A DNA stretch of 47,944 nucleotides. Source: an uncultured Saprospiraceae bacterium. GTDB taxonomy: Bacteria; Bacteroidota; Bacteroidia; Chitinophagales; Saprospiraceae. The stretch lies in NCBI GenBank assembly GCA_937928405.1, contig CALFWZ010000067.1:1-47944 (forward strand), given 5' to 3'. Positions 22,983-31,528 of the stretch are shown here, piece by piece. The position numbers were made by a program, and so were the translations under genes. Below the pieces are notes generated by a model, which was not told the DNA's origin, did not search any database, and was given only the letters and a program-made list of their open reading frames with translations. Position 1 is the first letter of the stretch. Each line of letters begins with the position of its first letter.

Positions 22983-25226
22983 CTAGCTCAAATTACGCAA
23001 ATCCATTTTATTAAGGATTGCTCCCATAAACTTATTGCCTAGGTTATTGAGATAATCGATAGACTCTTTATCAATACTTTTAATATCATTTTCCGCGCCA
23101 AATACTGCAATTACTTTATCTACGTATTGCGTAAGTTCCTTGGTGTCAGAATAGTTATTCATGGAAGCACTTTCAAAAAATATATAATCGTAGTGTTCTT
23201 CTAGTCCTTCTAAAAATTTATCAAAATCTTTACCTGCAAAAACTTCCGAAGGAGATTGGTAAGAACCTTTGTTGCCGATAATGTCTACATTCTCTAAATT
23301 AAACGGATCGTGAATTTGTTGTGAAACAAACTCAGACGAAAGATCATTTTCTCCCAATAATTTACTATTGAGTAAATTCTCCTCAATCGTCTGTTTAGAC
23401 ATTTTAGTGAGGGTATTGTTTTTGAAATTGGTATCTACGATTAGAATTTTTTTATCCTTGATGGTTAAGGCGTGTGCCAAGGTAACAATCAAAAATGTTT
23501 TTCCTTCTTCTCTCTTTGTAGAAGTGAAGAGAAACCGATTAGAATTAGATGTCTCAATCAGGTAACGGATATTACGCAAGGACTCTTTGAAAGTATCCAA
23601 GGTTTTGTTTTGTCCGTTGGAAGAGAACAAATATTTCAAATCCAATTTATCGGTATTTACCTTATTTACGGTTCCTAATAAATCTACCTTAGCGAATTTG
23701 CGGAATTTGCTGATAGAATTGACGCTCGTATCAAAGAAGGCCATTAAAAAGATCAAAACGGTAGATAAAACGGCGCCTACGATTCCTGCAAAGGCGGACA
23801 ATAATAATTTCTTCTTGGATTCTGGCTTTTCTGGCATCCGTGCGTATTCCAAAATTTTCAAAGGCTGGTAAGTATCTCTTACTTTTAATTTGGCTTCAGA
23901 GAATCGATATTCTACTGCTTCATAATTTTTTCTAGCAATATTGATTTCAGATATTAAGTTTTGTACAACCGCATCATCCTGAACAAGGTTGGCTTGCTTA
24001 CCTTTGATAGAGGCCAAGTCTGCTTCTAGCGTGGCAATTCGTTGGGTCGCTTCGTTTAGATCAAGCGTGGCTTGTACTTTTTGATCAAAAAGATTTGCTT
24101 GGCTTTGTTTATTATCTGGGATATCTTCTTTCTCTTTTTGAAGATCTGCTAATTTTTTGATCTTTTCGTCAAGATTAAGTTGAATGAGCTCCCGTTGTTT
24201 GATAGCTGCCTCGTCTGTTCCTCCAGATTTAATAATCACTTCATCTAGTTCCTCAATTTTCTTCTTCATATTCAATACCGCAGTATTGTTATAAATAGAA
24301 GATTGTTCGATAGAATTGGTTTCATTTCCTTTTTGAAGAATCAATCTCTCAAGCTCAGTAATATTTGCTCTCAAGGTGGGTACCCGTGATCGTTCGATCT
24401 GTAGATTTTCGTTGATTTTATTTCTACGAGAGATGATACCCTGAGATTCGTCAGCAGCATCGTAGAGTTTCCTTTGATCTTTATAGGAATTGAGTTTTGA
24501 TTCCAGACCTAATAGTTTAGATTTGGCGTTATCTACTTCTGTTCTTAGGAATTTTACAGTACTACCACCTTCTGACTGTGCATTATCTTGATAAAGACGA
24601 ACATAATCTTCGATAAAAGTATTGATCGCCCAAGTACTCAGCACCGGATTTTCGGATTCAAATTCTACAAATAGGTTGTCCGTATCACCACTACGACTAA
24701 TTTTTAAATTATATTTTAATAAATTTTCATAATCATAACTCAATGCGGTGGCCACATCGTTAAAGATCTGGTATTGACGAGGATTACTAAATTGATAGCT
24801 TAAATAATCGACCTTATATTGTAAAGTATCCAGTAAATCTTCAATTTCTTCTGGAGAATAATCTAAATCTACGTCTTCCATTTCGGACAACCGACGGAAG
24901 GGCTCATTACCTGCTTCTAGCGTATCGGCTTTTAGATCATGTAATAAGAGACGAGCAGAAAGGAAGTCAATGGTGCGACGAGAAGTCATAGCTTCGATCA
25001 TATTCTCAAAACCCATATTCACGTAATATTCCATGATCCAGGGTTTTTCTTCTAGTGGGTTTACCCCTCGTTGTCCAACAATACTCGTGGTCATGACCCC
25101 GTTTGACTTGTAGGTATCGGCTTTTCGGTCGACAAAAAAGTAGGTGGCTATCGTTGCGATGGTCATTACGACTAGAATCAGCCATTTACGTCTCCAGAGT
25201 ATGTTAAAAAAATACTGTAAGTCCAT
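22983..25226 (-). CDS. Wzz/Wzc-like chain-length protein with degenerate BY-kinase domain
   Basis: A polysaccharide co-polymerase. The N-terminus is a Wzz domain with a first membrane span (WLILVVMTIATIATYFF), a large periplasmic coiled-coil part (roughly 50-480) and a second span (LLLSAFAGIVGAVLSTVLIFL). The proline-rich signature before the second span is MPEKPESKKK. A cytoplasmic BY-kinase-like domain follows. It is degenerate: Walker A is STKREEGKT, Walker A' is ILIVDTNFKNN, and the Walker B position reads YIFFESAS where an Asp is normally found. The C-terminus (FMGAILNKMDLRNLS) lacks a tyrosine cluster. It probably controls glycan length without, or with altered, tyrosine autophosphorylation. 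It is the first gene of the cluster. Confidence 0.87.
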   Translation of the reverse strand: MDLQYFFNILWRRKWLILVVMTIATIATYFFVDRKADTYKSNGVMTTSIVGQRGVNPLEEKPWIMEYYVNMGFENMIEAMTSRRTIDFLSARLLLHDLKADTLEAGNEPFRRLSEMEDVDLDYSPEEIEDLLDTLQYKVDYLSYQFSNPRQYQIFNDVATALSYDYENLLKYNLKISRSGDTDNLFVEFESENPVLSTWAINTFIEDYVRLYQDNAQSEGGSTVKFLRTEVDNAKSKLLGLESKLNSYKDQRKLYDAADESQGIISRRNKINENLQIERSRVPTLRANITELERLILQKGNETNSIEQSSIYNNTAVLNMKKKIEELDEVIIKSGGTDEAAIKQRELIQLNLDEKIKKLADLQKEKEDIPDNKQSQANLFDQKVQATLDLNEATQRIATLEADLASIKGKQANLVQDDAVVQNLISEINIARKNYEAVEYRFSEAKLKVRDTYQPLKILEYARMPEKPESKKKLLLSAFAGIVGAVLSTVLIFLMAFFDTSVNSISKFRKFAKVDLLGTVNKVNTDKLDLKYLFSSNGQNKTLDTFKESLRNIRYLIETSNSNRFLFTSTKREEGKTFLIVTLAHALTIKDKKILIVDTNFKNNTLTKMSKQTIEENLLNSKLLGENDLSSEFVSQQIHDPFNLENVDIIGNKGSYQSPSEVFAGKDFDKFLEGLEEHYDYIFFESASMNNYSDTKELTQYVDKVIAVFGAENDIKSIDKESIDYLNNLGNKFMGAILNKMDLRNLS

Positions 25227-25647
25227 ATCTTAGTTTACTAGGCAACTCCTGTGTGAGCAGGAATGCTAAATGAAAAAACTTGTTGGTTAAGAAATTAAGG
25301 AGGACAAAATTATTCGCAACAGCTAATGGGAGGAATAGGGCGTGGTGTTATAAAGGGATAATAATTAAATTTTTTGATCGAAGATCAGTCTAGTTTCTCA
25401 AGTAATATTATAACTTCCAGTCTAATCTTTTAACTAGCACAACCGAATATGAAAGTCCTTTCTGTACTTCCAAGTTCTTAATTACCTGATTGGGTGCAAA
25501 GTACCCATAACAACAAAATATAATAAATTCCCTTCTAATTATCGGTCACCCAATAACCAACACAATTTTAAGTCTTATCATCCACAATAACAAGTATTTA
25601 GCTATAATTCTTAACTGCTTATTTTTTACGATGAGCGTCTCAGATTG
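25227..25647. other. Intergenic region upstream of the polysaccharide cluster
   Basis: This 421-base stretch should hold the promoter of the cluster, which is transcribed to the left. CAAAATTA at 25305-25312 reads TAATTTTG on the minus strand and is a possible -7 element, 79 bases before the first gene, but no -33 TTG is in place. No RNA gene or small protein gene is evident. Confidence 0.35.
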
Positions 25648-26724
25648 TTACTTTAAGGCTATTTTTATGGTCACAGGTTGGTGATCCGAGTATTGAAAAT
25701 CTAGATCTATTCCTTTTACTTGAAGTGCTTGTAAATTAGGAGAAAGTAGAAAAAAATCTATTAGCTTGGTAAAAGGTTGATTTTTGGTGTAAATTTCCCG
25801 TGTATCACGGACCGTAGGCACGGTTGGATCGTAAATCCATCGCCAATTTTCAGGCATCAATTCGGGGTCAATATTGGCATTTGCTCTTTGGGGAGCATCT
25901 GGACGGAAAAAGTTAGGATCAAAAAAGGGAGGAACCTGATTCCAATCCCCTCCAACTACTACATAATTGCCAGCAGCGTACTCTGCCAACCATCGTTCTT
26001 TCAGATATTGGGTTTGTAGTTTTTTGATACGTCCATCTTTATCATAAGCGCTATTATGAATATTATAAACAATCAATTCTTTTCCATTCTTGACGGGGAA
26101 ACGATGTTCTAGGGCGCAGCGATCCAACAAAAATAGTCGATTTGGCCAACCAAATTTTCCCGGTAATTGATAACGGGTTGTTTGAGTAGACGCATACCGC
26201 CCATAGGTCGCAATACCACTGTGTGTGTAACCATAGGTCCGCCAAGGTTCTAGTAAAGGGACGGGACTGTAGGCGGTGCGTAAGTTATCTCCAAAAGTTG
26301 ATTCGTAGGATGGAAATAATTTCCCAATCGCCTCGTGCTGATTAAAATAATAGCTCCTCTTAGAGGCAATGTCTACCTCTTGCAGTAGAATGATATCTGC
26401 AGCTTGATTTTTAATCGTCTGTAGAATACCATCTGTATTCTTTTTAACAATAGATGCTGGTGGTCGAATCATCATTCCACCCGAAAGAAAAATACGACCG
26501 TCTGCATAAAAAAAATCTGATTCTGCCCCCAATCCACCATAACCAATATTCCAGGTCAGAAGATCTAAGGTGTCTTTATCAATGATATTTGCGGAAGCTC
26601 TTTGATTTGGTGTTACGATTACCTTTTCATCTGGTTGGTAATCGTTCCAAGTGGCGTAGATCAATACCACTAAGAGATATAAAATTATTAAGGCGGAGAA
26701 AGTAAGGATGATTTTTTTTAGCAT
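25648..26724 (-). CDS. Endonuclease/exonuclease/phosphatase-family protein, membrane-anchored
   Basis: A metal-dependent phosphodiesterase or phosphatase of the EEP (DNase I-like) superfamily. Residues 1-27 form an N-terminal signal anchor (MLKKIILTFSALIILYLLVVLI), so the catalytic domain probably faces the periplasm. Expected motifs are present: LDLLTWNIGYGG with the Asn, IILLQEVD with the metal-binding Glu, YNIHNSA, GGDWNQVPP with the Asp/Asn pair, and YSDHQPV with the catalytic Asp-His. A periplasmic location argues for a nucleotide, lipid or sugar-phosphate substrate rather than chromosomal DNA. It lies 110 bp downstream of dapB on the same strand; a functional link is not apparent. Confidence 0.88.
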   Translation of the reverse strand: MLKKIILTFSALIILYLLVVLIYATWNDYQPDEKVIVTPNQRASANIIDKDTLDLLTWNIGYGGLGAESDFFYADGRIFLSGGMMIRPPASIVKKNTDGILQTIKNQAADIILLQEVDIASKRSYYFNQHEAIGKLFPSYESTFGDNLRTAYSPVPLLEPWRTYGYTHSGIATYGRYASTQTTRYQLPGKFGWPNRLFLLDRCALEHRFPVKNGKELIVYNIHNSAYDKDGRIKKLQTQYLKERWLAEYAAGNYVVVGGDWNQVPPFFDPNFFRPDAPQRANANIDPELMPENWRWIYDPTVPTVRDTREIYTKNQPFTKLIDFFLLSPNLQALQVKGIDLDFQYSDHQPVTIKIALK

Positions 26725-26780
26725 AGAAAACTAATTAGAAAGGGATGGTTCAATAGACTGTGTCAAAATAAATTTGAAAA

Positions 26781-26840
26781 TTCAAAAACAACCTCAACCT
26801 CAACTTCAACCTCAAAAACTCAAACCTCAAAAACTCAAAA
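26781..26840. repeat. Low-complexity AACCTCAA/CTCAAAAA repeat at the dapB 3' end
   Basis: About 60 bases are built from CTCAAC, TTCAAC and CTCAAAAA units running up to and over the dapB stop (26835-26837). The same AACCTCAA words form the arms of an inverted repeat at 41905-42035. Confidence 0.55.
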
Positions 26841-27551
26841 TCCCAGCATATCCTTCATGCCAAAGACGCCTTTTTTATCAACAATCCAAGTAGCAGCGGC
26901 TAGTGCTCCTTTGGCAAATCCTTCACGGGAGTGTGCTATATGTTCCAGTCGGATCGTATCAACGGCTGATTGCCAGTCGATCCGGTGGGTACCGGGCACT
27001 TGGTCTATGCGTTCTGATAGAATACTCAAGGTTTTAGGGTCCTCGGTAGTTTCATTGCGCCATTTATTTTTACTAGAAATTTCAGAAAGTAAGTCCTCGG
27101 CAAGCGTTATAGCGGTACCGCTAGGAGCATCAAGCTTTTGGGTATGATGGACCTCTGTCAGTTGAGGTTGATAATCGGGTTGCGTTTCCATCAATGCGGC
27201 AAGTTGTTTATTAATGTTGCGAAAGAGGTGAACGCCGATGCTATAATTGGAAGCATAGAAAAAAGCTCCTTTCTCTTTTTTGCATAGGTCAGAAATTTCT
27301 GGGTAGTGTTCGAGCCACCCGGTAGTACCACTGACGATTGGAACACCATTCGTGAGACAAAGTTTGATGTTTTGGACTGCTGCTGTCGGTTGGCTAAACT
27401 CAATGGCTACATCGGCTTTTCGTAGATTTACCGGATTTAAGGTATGTCGGTTATGCTGATCAATCTTTAAGATAAATTCATGGCCTGTTTTCTGCGCCAA
27501 TTCTTCAATCTTTCTTCCCATTTTTCCATAGCCTAGCATGGCAATTTTCAT
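26835..27551 (-). CDS. dapB: 4-hydroxy-tetrahydrodipicolinate reductase
   Basis: DapB reduces 4-hydroxy-tetrahydrodipicolinate with NAD(P)H in the diaminopimelate/lysine pathway, supplying peptidoglycan and lysine. The nucleotide-binding motif is MLGYGKMGRKI at the N-terminus. The cofactor-site sequence is VSGTTGW, followed by FFYASNYSIGVHLF. The substrate/catalytic motif is EVHHTQKLDAPSGTA, with the His-His-x5-Asp-x-Pro-Ser-Gly-Thr-Ala pattern. Length (238 aa) is normal for the family in Bacteroidota. No other dap gene lies nearby. The candidate small RNA gene at 27596 starts about 45 bp from the dapB start codon and runs away from it, so the two promoters may share the gap. Confidence 0.95.
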   Translation of the reverse strand: MKIAMLGYGKMGRKIEELAQKTGHEFILKIDQHNRHTLNPVNLRKADVAIEFSQPTAAVQNIKLCLTNGVPIVSGTTGWLEHYPEISDLCKKEKGAFFYASNYSIGVHLFRNINKQLAALMETQPDYQPQLTEVHHTQKLDAPSGTAITLAEDLLSEISSKNKWRNETTEDPKTLSILSERIDQVPGTHRIDWQSAVDTIRLEHIAHSREGFAKGALAAATWIVDKKGVFGMKDMLGF

Positions 27552-27561
27552 ATTTTATTTT

Positions 27562-27590
27562 TTGAATAGGTGACTTTTGTAGTATATTTG
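27562..27590 (+). promoter_or_regulatory. Promoter of the candidate small RNA (TTG-N18-TATATTTG)
   Basis: TTG at 27562-27564 (within TTTTTTG) and TATATTTG at 27583-27590 are separated by 18 bases, an almost ideal Bacteroidota promoter. It points away from dapB, into an interval with no ORF of note. Transcription should begin at about 27595-27597. Confidence 0.7.
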
Positions 27591-27595
27591 CGTCT

Positions 27596-27732
27596 CAATT
27601 ATGGTTTTAATTGTATTTGAGCTTAAACAGGCTCACATCCACTCATGTTTTAAGAGCTAAATCTTGCTCACATCCACTCAGTTTAATAAACACAAAGACG
27701 AAGCATTGCACCCAAACGCAATGCTTTTTTTT
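27596..27732 (+). ncRNA. Candidate small RNA with two 35-nt hairpin modules
   Basis: This is a self-contained plus-strand unit between two minus-strand genes: promoter (27562-27590), about 137 nt of transcript, and an intrinsic terminator (27701-27732). It contains no significant ORF. Two modules repeat at an exact 35-nt period. Each has GAGC (27619-27622; 27654-27657), an 8-base loop that differs, then GCTC, which pairs with GAGC, continuing directly into ACATCCACTCA (27631-27645; 27666-27680). The motif after each hairpin is identical while loop and spacer differ, which suggests selection on the 15-mer. The repeated, probably single-stranded C-rich motif resembles the target-pairing site of regulatory RNAs or a protein-binding site. 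I cannot match it to a known family; it does not look like 6S, tmRNA, SRP or RNase P RNA. Confidence 0.65.
27701..27732 (+). terminator. Intrinsic terminator of the candidate small RNA
   Basis: AAGCATTGC (27701-27709) and GCAATGCTT (27718-27726) form a perfect 9-bp stem with an 8-base loop, followed by a run of eight T (27725-27732). On the minus strand only a weak T stretch follows, so it is oriented for plus-strand transcripts. Confidence 0.88.
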
Positions 27733-27778
27733 ATGCCTAAACAACAAGCTAATTTAGCAAATCCTTAGATATTAGACT

Positions 27779-28921
27779 TTATTGGACGAGTTCTTTCTTT
27801 AAAATAGGTCGTAGCTTTTCGATTACCTGATCGATTTCTTCCTTGGTATTTAGGTGAGAAAAAGAAAAACGAATATTTTTCCTATCCGGTGCGATGTTTA
27901 GTGCCGCTAAAACGTGTGAGCCAGCTTCTGCTCCAGAACTACAGGCACTGCCGCCAGAGGCACTAATTCCAGCAATATCCAAACTCAGCAATAGTAACGC
28001 CGCCTTGGGAGAAGGAGGAAAGGATACATTCAATACTTTGTAATGGCTAAGCCCTTCATCATCTCCCATAAACTGAATATCTGAAAATTCACTACGCAGT
28101 TTTTCTTTAAAATAAGTTTTTAATCCACTGATTTTATCCCTGTATTCATCCATGTGGTTGATGGCGTGCTGGAGTGCTTTTGCCAGTCCTGCAATTCCCA
28201 CAATATTTTCGGTACCTCCCCGCATATTTCTTTCCTGTGAACCTCCATCGACGAAAGGTCTTACAATATTTTCATTATTGATATAAATAAATCCAATTCC
28301 TTTGGGGCCATGAAATTTATGGGCGGAACCAGAAAGAAAACTAATTTTTTCATGGCTAACATCGATAGGGAAGTAGCCTACGGTCTGTACCGTATCAGTA
28401 TGGAAAAAAGCTTTATGTGCCTGACAGATATCCGCTACGGCATCAATGTCGATCATGGTTCCGATTTCATTATTAGAATGCATGAGACTGACAAGGGTCT
28501 TTTCATCGCTTTCGGCTAACCATTTTTCTAGGACTTCAAGATCTACTCTTCCGTATTGATTAACAGGCAATAGTTTTACTTCTACACCCATCGTTTTTTG
28601 GATACATTCTAATGAATGAAGCACGCAGTGATGTTCCAGTGGAGAAGAAATAATACGTTTAACGCCAAGGTCCCGAACAGAGCATTTCAAGGCCATGTTG
28701 TTGGATTCTGTACCGCCCGAAGTAAAGAAAATCTCTCCAATAGATGCACCGATAGCATTAGCCACTGTTTTGCGAGCTTCTTCGATGGTAGCACGAGCAT
28801 TGCGGCCTTCGGCATGTAAAGAAGAAGGATTCCCATAAGTGTTAGAAAGTACCTTGGTCATTGTTTCAACAACCTCTGGCAGCACTGGAGTAGTGGCTGC
28901 GTTGTCTAGATAGATTCGCAT
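27779..28921 (-). CDS. Cysteine desulfurase (NifS/IscS family)
   Basis: A PLP-dependent enzyme that removes sulfur from cysteine, leaving alanine, and passes it on as a persulfide for Fe-S clusters, thiolated tRNA or cofactors. The PLP lysine is in SGSAHKFHGPKG (about Lys202). The catalytic cysteine is in SGGSACSSGAE (about Cys327), a short loop typical of the IscS/NifS group rather than SufS. N-terminal (YLDNAATTP) and active-site (TSGGTESNN, HSNNEIG, RGGTENI) motifs are all intact, and the length is 380 aa. No iscU, fdx or mnm gene adjoins, so the acceptor cannot be told. TACCTTTG on the minus strand at 28971-28978 may be its -7 element. Confidence 0.94.
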   Translation of the reverse strand: MRIYLDNAATTPVLPEVVETMTKVLSNTYGNPSSLHAEGRNARATIEEARKTVANAIGASIGEIFFTSGGTESNNMALKCSVRDLGVKRIISSPLEHHCVLHSLECIQKTMGVEVKLLPVNQYGRVDLEVLEKWLAESDEKTLVSLMHSNNEIGTMIDIDAVADICQAHKAFFHTDTVQTVGYFPIDVSHEKISFLSGSAHKFHGPKGIGFIYINNENIVRPFVDGGSQERNMRGGTENIVGIAGLAKALQHAINHMDEYRDKISGLKTYFKEKLRSEFSDIQFMGDDEGLSHYKVLNVSFPPSPKAALLLLSLDIAGISASGGSACSSGAEAGSHVLAALNIAPDRKNIRFSFSHLNTKEEIDQVIEKLRPILKKELVQ

Positions 28922-29011
28922 TGTAAATAGTAGTTTGTCTGGTTAAATTTGGTTTAAAAAGCTTTCGTTACAAAGGTATAGTATTAAAGCTTAAATAGAG
29001 ACGTTTTCTAT

Positions 29012-29051
29012 AAAAAAATGCGGCTACAATTGTTCTTGTAGTCGCATTTTT
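29012..29051 (-). terminator. Terminator of the glmM gene
   Basis: AAAAATGCGGCTACAA (29014-29029) pairs with TTGTAGTCGCATTTTT (29036-29051) with one G-T, giving a 16-bp stem and 6-base loop, and seven T on the minus strand. It lies about 20 bases past the glmM stop and upstream of the desulfurase promoter. Confidence 0.88.
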
Positions 29052-29073
29052 ACATTTTCAAAAAAATAAGCAG

Positions 29074-30471
29074 TTAAACCGTTCGTGCTTTCTCTTTCAT
29101 TAATTCATTAATATCTGCTCTAATTTTGTTGGCTAAATTATTAGCGATGACTTGCGAGGCAGATTCGGTATAAATTCGTACGATCGGTTCTGTATTTGAG
29201 CGACGGAGATGAATCCAACCTTCTTCAAAGTCAATTTTCAATCCATCAATCGTATTAATTTTTTCTCGTTCGTATTTTTTTTGTAATCCCATAAAGATAT
29301 AATCCAAATCAATATCTTCGCTAAGTTCAATTTTATTTTTTGAAATAGTATAATTAGGATATGAATTTCTCAAAAACGAAATAGGCTGATTGGCGTGTGC
29401 TAAGTGTGAAAGCATCAGTCCAATACCGACCAGCGCATCCCTTCCGTAGTGTAGCTCAGGATAGATAATCCCTCCGTTTCCTTCGCCTCCAATGACCGCA
29501 TTGGTTTCTTTCATTTTAGTAACAACATTAACTTCTCCAACCGCTGAGGCTGTATAAGTTTGACCGTGTTTTACGGTTACATCAGATAAGGCACGAGTGG
29601 AAGATAGATTAGATACCGTTGAACCGGGTGTATGCTTTAAAATATAATCTGCAATGGCAACTAAAGTATACTCCTCTCCAAACACTTCTCCATCCTCACA
29701 GACAAAAGCCAATCGATCAACATCGGGATCTACTACAATTCCGAGGTGAGCGCGTTGGCTCAGTACCTCTGAGGACAATTGTCGTAAATGTGCTGGTAAA
29801 GGTTCTGGATTGTGTGCAAAAATGCCAGTCATTTCTTCATTGAGCAGAATGCATTCGCAGCCGAGTTTTTCGAGTAAAGGTGGAATAGAAATCGCACCAG
29901 TAGAGTTGATACAATCAACCACCACTTTAAATTTTTTATCCTGTACAGCCGCTACATCTACGAGTGGTAATTCAAGAATTTGGGCTATGTGTTGTTGGAG
30001 GTAAGTATCGTTTGTTTCGTAAGATCCCAATTTATCTACTTCCTTGTAGGTAATTTCACCAGACTCAATTAGGTCCAACACTTCTTGACCATCTGCCGCA
30101 GAAATAAATTCTCCTTTGTCATTGAGTAATTTTAGTGCGTTCCATTCTTTGGGATTATGACTGGCCGTGAGAATAATTCCACCACCTGCTTCTTCGAGCG
30201 GAACAGCAATTTCAACCGTGGGGGTAGTGGATAAGCCCAAATCAACGACGGAAATTCCTAAACATCGTAGGGTATTAACCACCAATTGATTGACAATCTC
30301 TCCAGAAATACGGGCATCTCGGCCAATGACAACTTTTGGATTTTTACCTTTTTGTAAAAGCCAGTATCCGTAGGCGGAAGCTGATTCCACAATATCTATG
30401 GGCGTCAAATTTTTTCCAGCGACGCCGCCAATGGTTCCTCGAATACCTGAAATTGATTTTATTAAAGACAC
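29074..30471 (-). CDS. glmM: Phosphoglucosamine mutase
   Basis: GlmM converts glucosamine-6-phosphate to glucosamine-1-phosphate, on the way to UDP-GlcNAc for peptidoglycan and lipopolysaccharide. The phosphoserine loop is LTASHNPKEWNALKL (about Ser104). The magnesium loop is DPDVDRLAFVCEDG. The sugar-specificity loop is GGEGNGGIIYPELHYGRD, where the usual GEQSGH/GEGNGG position favours a glucosamine or mixed phosphohexomutase. The C-terminal phosphate-binding region is RRSNTEPIVRIYTES. Length (465 aa) fits. Because the specificity loop is the GEGNGG type, a broader phosphogluco/phosphomannomutase role is possible. The gene is flanked by its own promoter and terminator. Confidence 0.88.
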   Translation of the reverse strand: MSLIKSISGIRGTIGGVAGKNLTPIDIVESASAYGYWLLQKGKNPKVVIGRDARISGEIVNQLVVNTLRCLGISVVDLGLSTTPTVEIAVPLEEAGGGIILTASHNPKEWNALKLLNDKGEFISAADGQEVLDLIESGEITYKEVDKLGSYETNDTYLQQHIAQILELPLVDVAAVQDKKFKVVVDCINSTGAISIPPLLEKLGCECILLNEEMTGIFAHNPEPLPAHLRQLSSEVLSQRAHLGIVVDPDVDRLAFVCEDGEVFGEEYTLVAIADYILKHTPGSTVSNLSSTRALSDVTVKHGQTYTASAVGEVNVVTKMKETNAVIGGEGNGGIIYPELHYGRDALVGIGLMLSHLAHANQPISFLRNSYPNYTISKNKIELSEDIDLDYIFMGLQKKYEREKINTIDGLKIDFEEGWIHLRRSNTEPIVRIYTESASQVIANNLANKIRADINELMKEKARTV

Positions 30472-30854
30472 AATTTTAGTTTTTGTGGTGAAGTATCTTT
30501 TTTATGATAGGCTCACCATTATTAAAGAAGTAGTTTGGAAAAATAGTCCGTTCTTTGTAAAAAACTATTTGGGAAGTTCTTTTGATTAGAAGTCTAAATT
30601 ATTTTTCGTCATAGTTTGTTAGACGATGGGTTCGTCCGAGGACAAAAATAGACTAAAAATAGACCTAGAGCAACCAATTTTGGGGTTATTTAGGTTTGTT
30701 GATCCCCTTGTTTTACTCTAATTTAGCATGCAAAGTTTCATTAGAGGCTGGATTTAGGAATTAAGAAAAAGTCAATAAAGAAGGATGTATTTTTTACATA
30801 TGTTTAGACGGTTGACTGTTAAATGCTTACAAGTTATCAATTCTAAATAATTTT
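30472..30854. other. Divergent intergenic region between glmM and the PAP2 gene
   Basis: It contains the minus-strand glmM promoter candidate (30643-30673) and a small hairpin GACGA/TCGTC near 30622-30636. No clear plus-strand TAnnTTTG was found for the PAP2 gene, and no small gene is visible. Confidence 0.4.
30643..30673 (-). promoter_or_regulatory. Candidate glmM promoter
   Basis: On the minus strand TTG (30671-30673) is followed after 20 bases by TATTTTTG (30643-30650). This predicts a leader of about 165 nt before the glmM ATG. Confidence 0.5.
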
Positions 30855-31427
30855 ATGGAGTGGCTCTTGGAATTAGATAAATATTTATTTGTAATGATCA
30901 ATCAATCCTTTGAGACGGATTGGCAAAATTTTTTGTTACCCTGGTGGCGGAATAAGCTTTTTTGGGTACCATTTTATGTGTTTTTGTTATTTTTCTTATT
31001 TCAGAACTTTGGGAAGCAAGCCTGGTACTTTATAATCGGAGCTTTATTAACGATTGTTATTGCGGATACCTTGAGTAGTCAGGTGATGAAAAAGAATGTC
31101 CGTCGTCCTCGTCCTTGTCATCCGGTGGTGGAGGACCATGCCGTTCATCTGTTGATTCCGTGCGGAAGCGGTTATAGTTTTACATCTAGTCATGCCACCA
31201 ATCATTTTGCCCTTAGTGGATTCTTCTTTATTATCTTGGGCCGACGGATGAGACACCGACCTTGGTGGTTAATATTTTGGGCAGCTTCCATCGCATACGC
31301 ACAAGTATATGTTGGGGTGCACTATCCGTTAGACGTTGTAGCGGGAGCTTTACTAGGCTGGGTGATTGGTAGTCTAGTGGGGAGGATTATTAACAATTCA
31401 AGTTGGTTAACAAAGGAAAAAGCGTAA
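30855..31427 (+). CDS. PAP2-family membrane phosphatase
   Basis: A membrane-bound phosphatidic-acid-phosphatase-type enzyme (190 aa, about five to six spans). The three PAP2 motifs are in order: KKNVRRPRPCHP (K-x6-RP), GYSFTSSHATNHFA (the PSGH-type motif, here with SSH), and YAQVYVGVHYPLDVVAG, which carries the H-x3-D pair; the usual Arg of the last motif is not evident. Likely substrates are lipid phosphates such as undecaprenyl diphosphate or phosphatidylglycerol phosphate; recycling of undecaprenyl diphosphate would fit a cell that makes exported glycans, but that is inference. It is followed by the ZIP transporter gene on the same strand after about 100 bp. Confidence 0.88.
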   Translation: MEWLLELDKYLFVMINQSFETDWQNFLLPWWRNKLFWVPFYVFLLFFLFQNFGKQAWYFIIGALLTIVIADTLSSQVMKKNVRRPRPCHPVVEDHAVHLLIPCGSGYSFTSSHATNHFALSGFFFIILGRRMRHRPWWLIFWAASIAYAQVYVGVHYPLDVVAGALLGWVIGSLVGRIINNSSWLTKEKA

Positions 31428-31528
31428 TTTTGGATGTTGGCAGGAAATAGTCTTCTTAATCGCTTTATTTCGCTAGCTTTTGGCGCGTCTGCATCCATCA
31501 AATTTTGACCCGTAATTAAAGAATAAAC

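Noticed and set aside
26781..26840. CRISPR-like or microsatellite array at the dapB end
   Set aside because: The units are short and irregular, without equal repeats and unique spacers; it is better described as low-complexity repeat.
27596..27732. 6S RNA, SRP RNA, tmRNA or RNase P RNA as the identity of the small RNA
   Set aside because: Neither the long bulged helix of 6S RNA, the SRP GGAAG-type loop, the tRNA-like ends of tmRNA, nor the conserved P4 of RNase P RNA is visible; the twofold module is unlike any of them.
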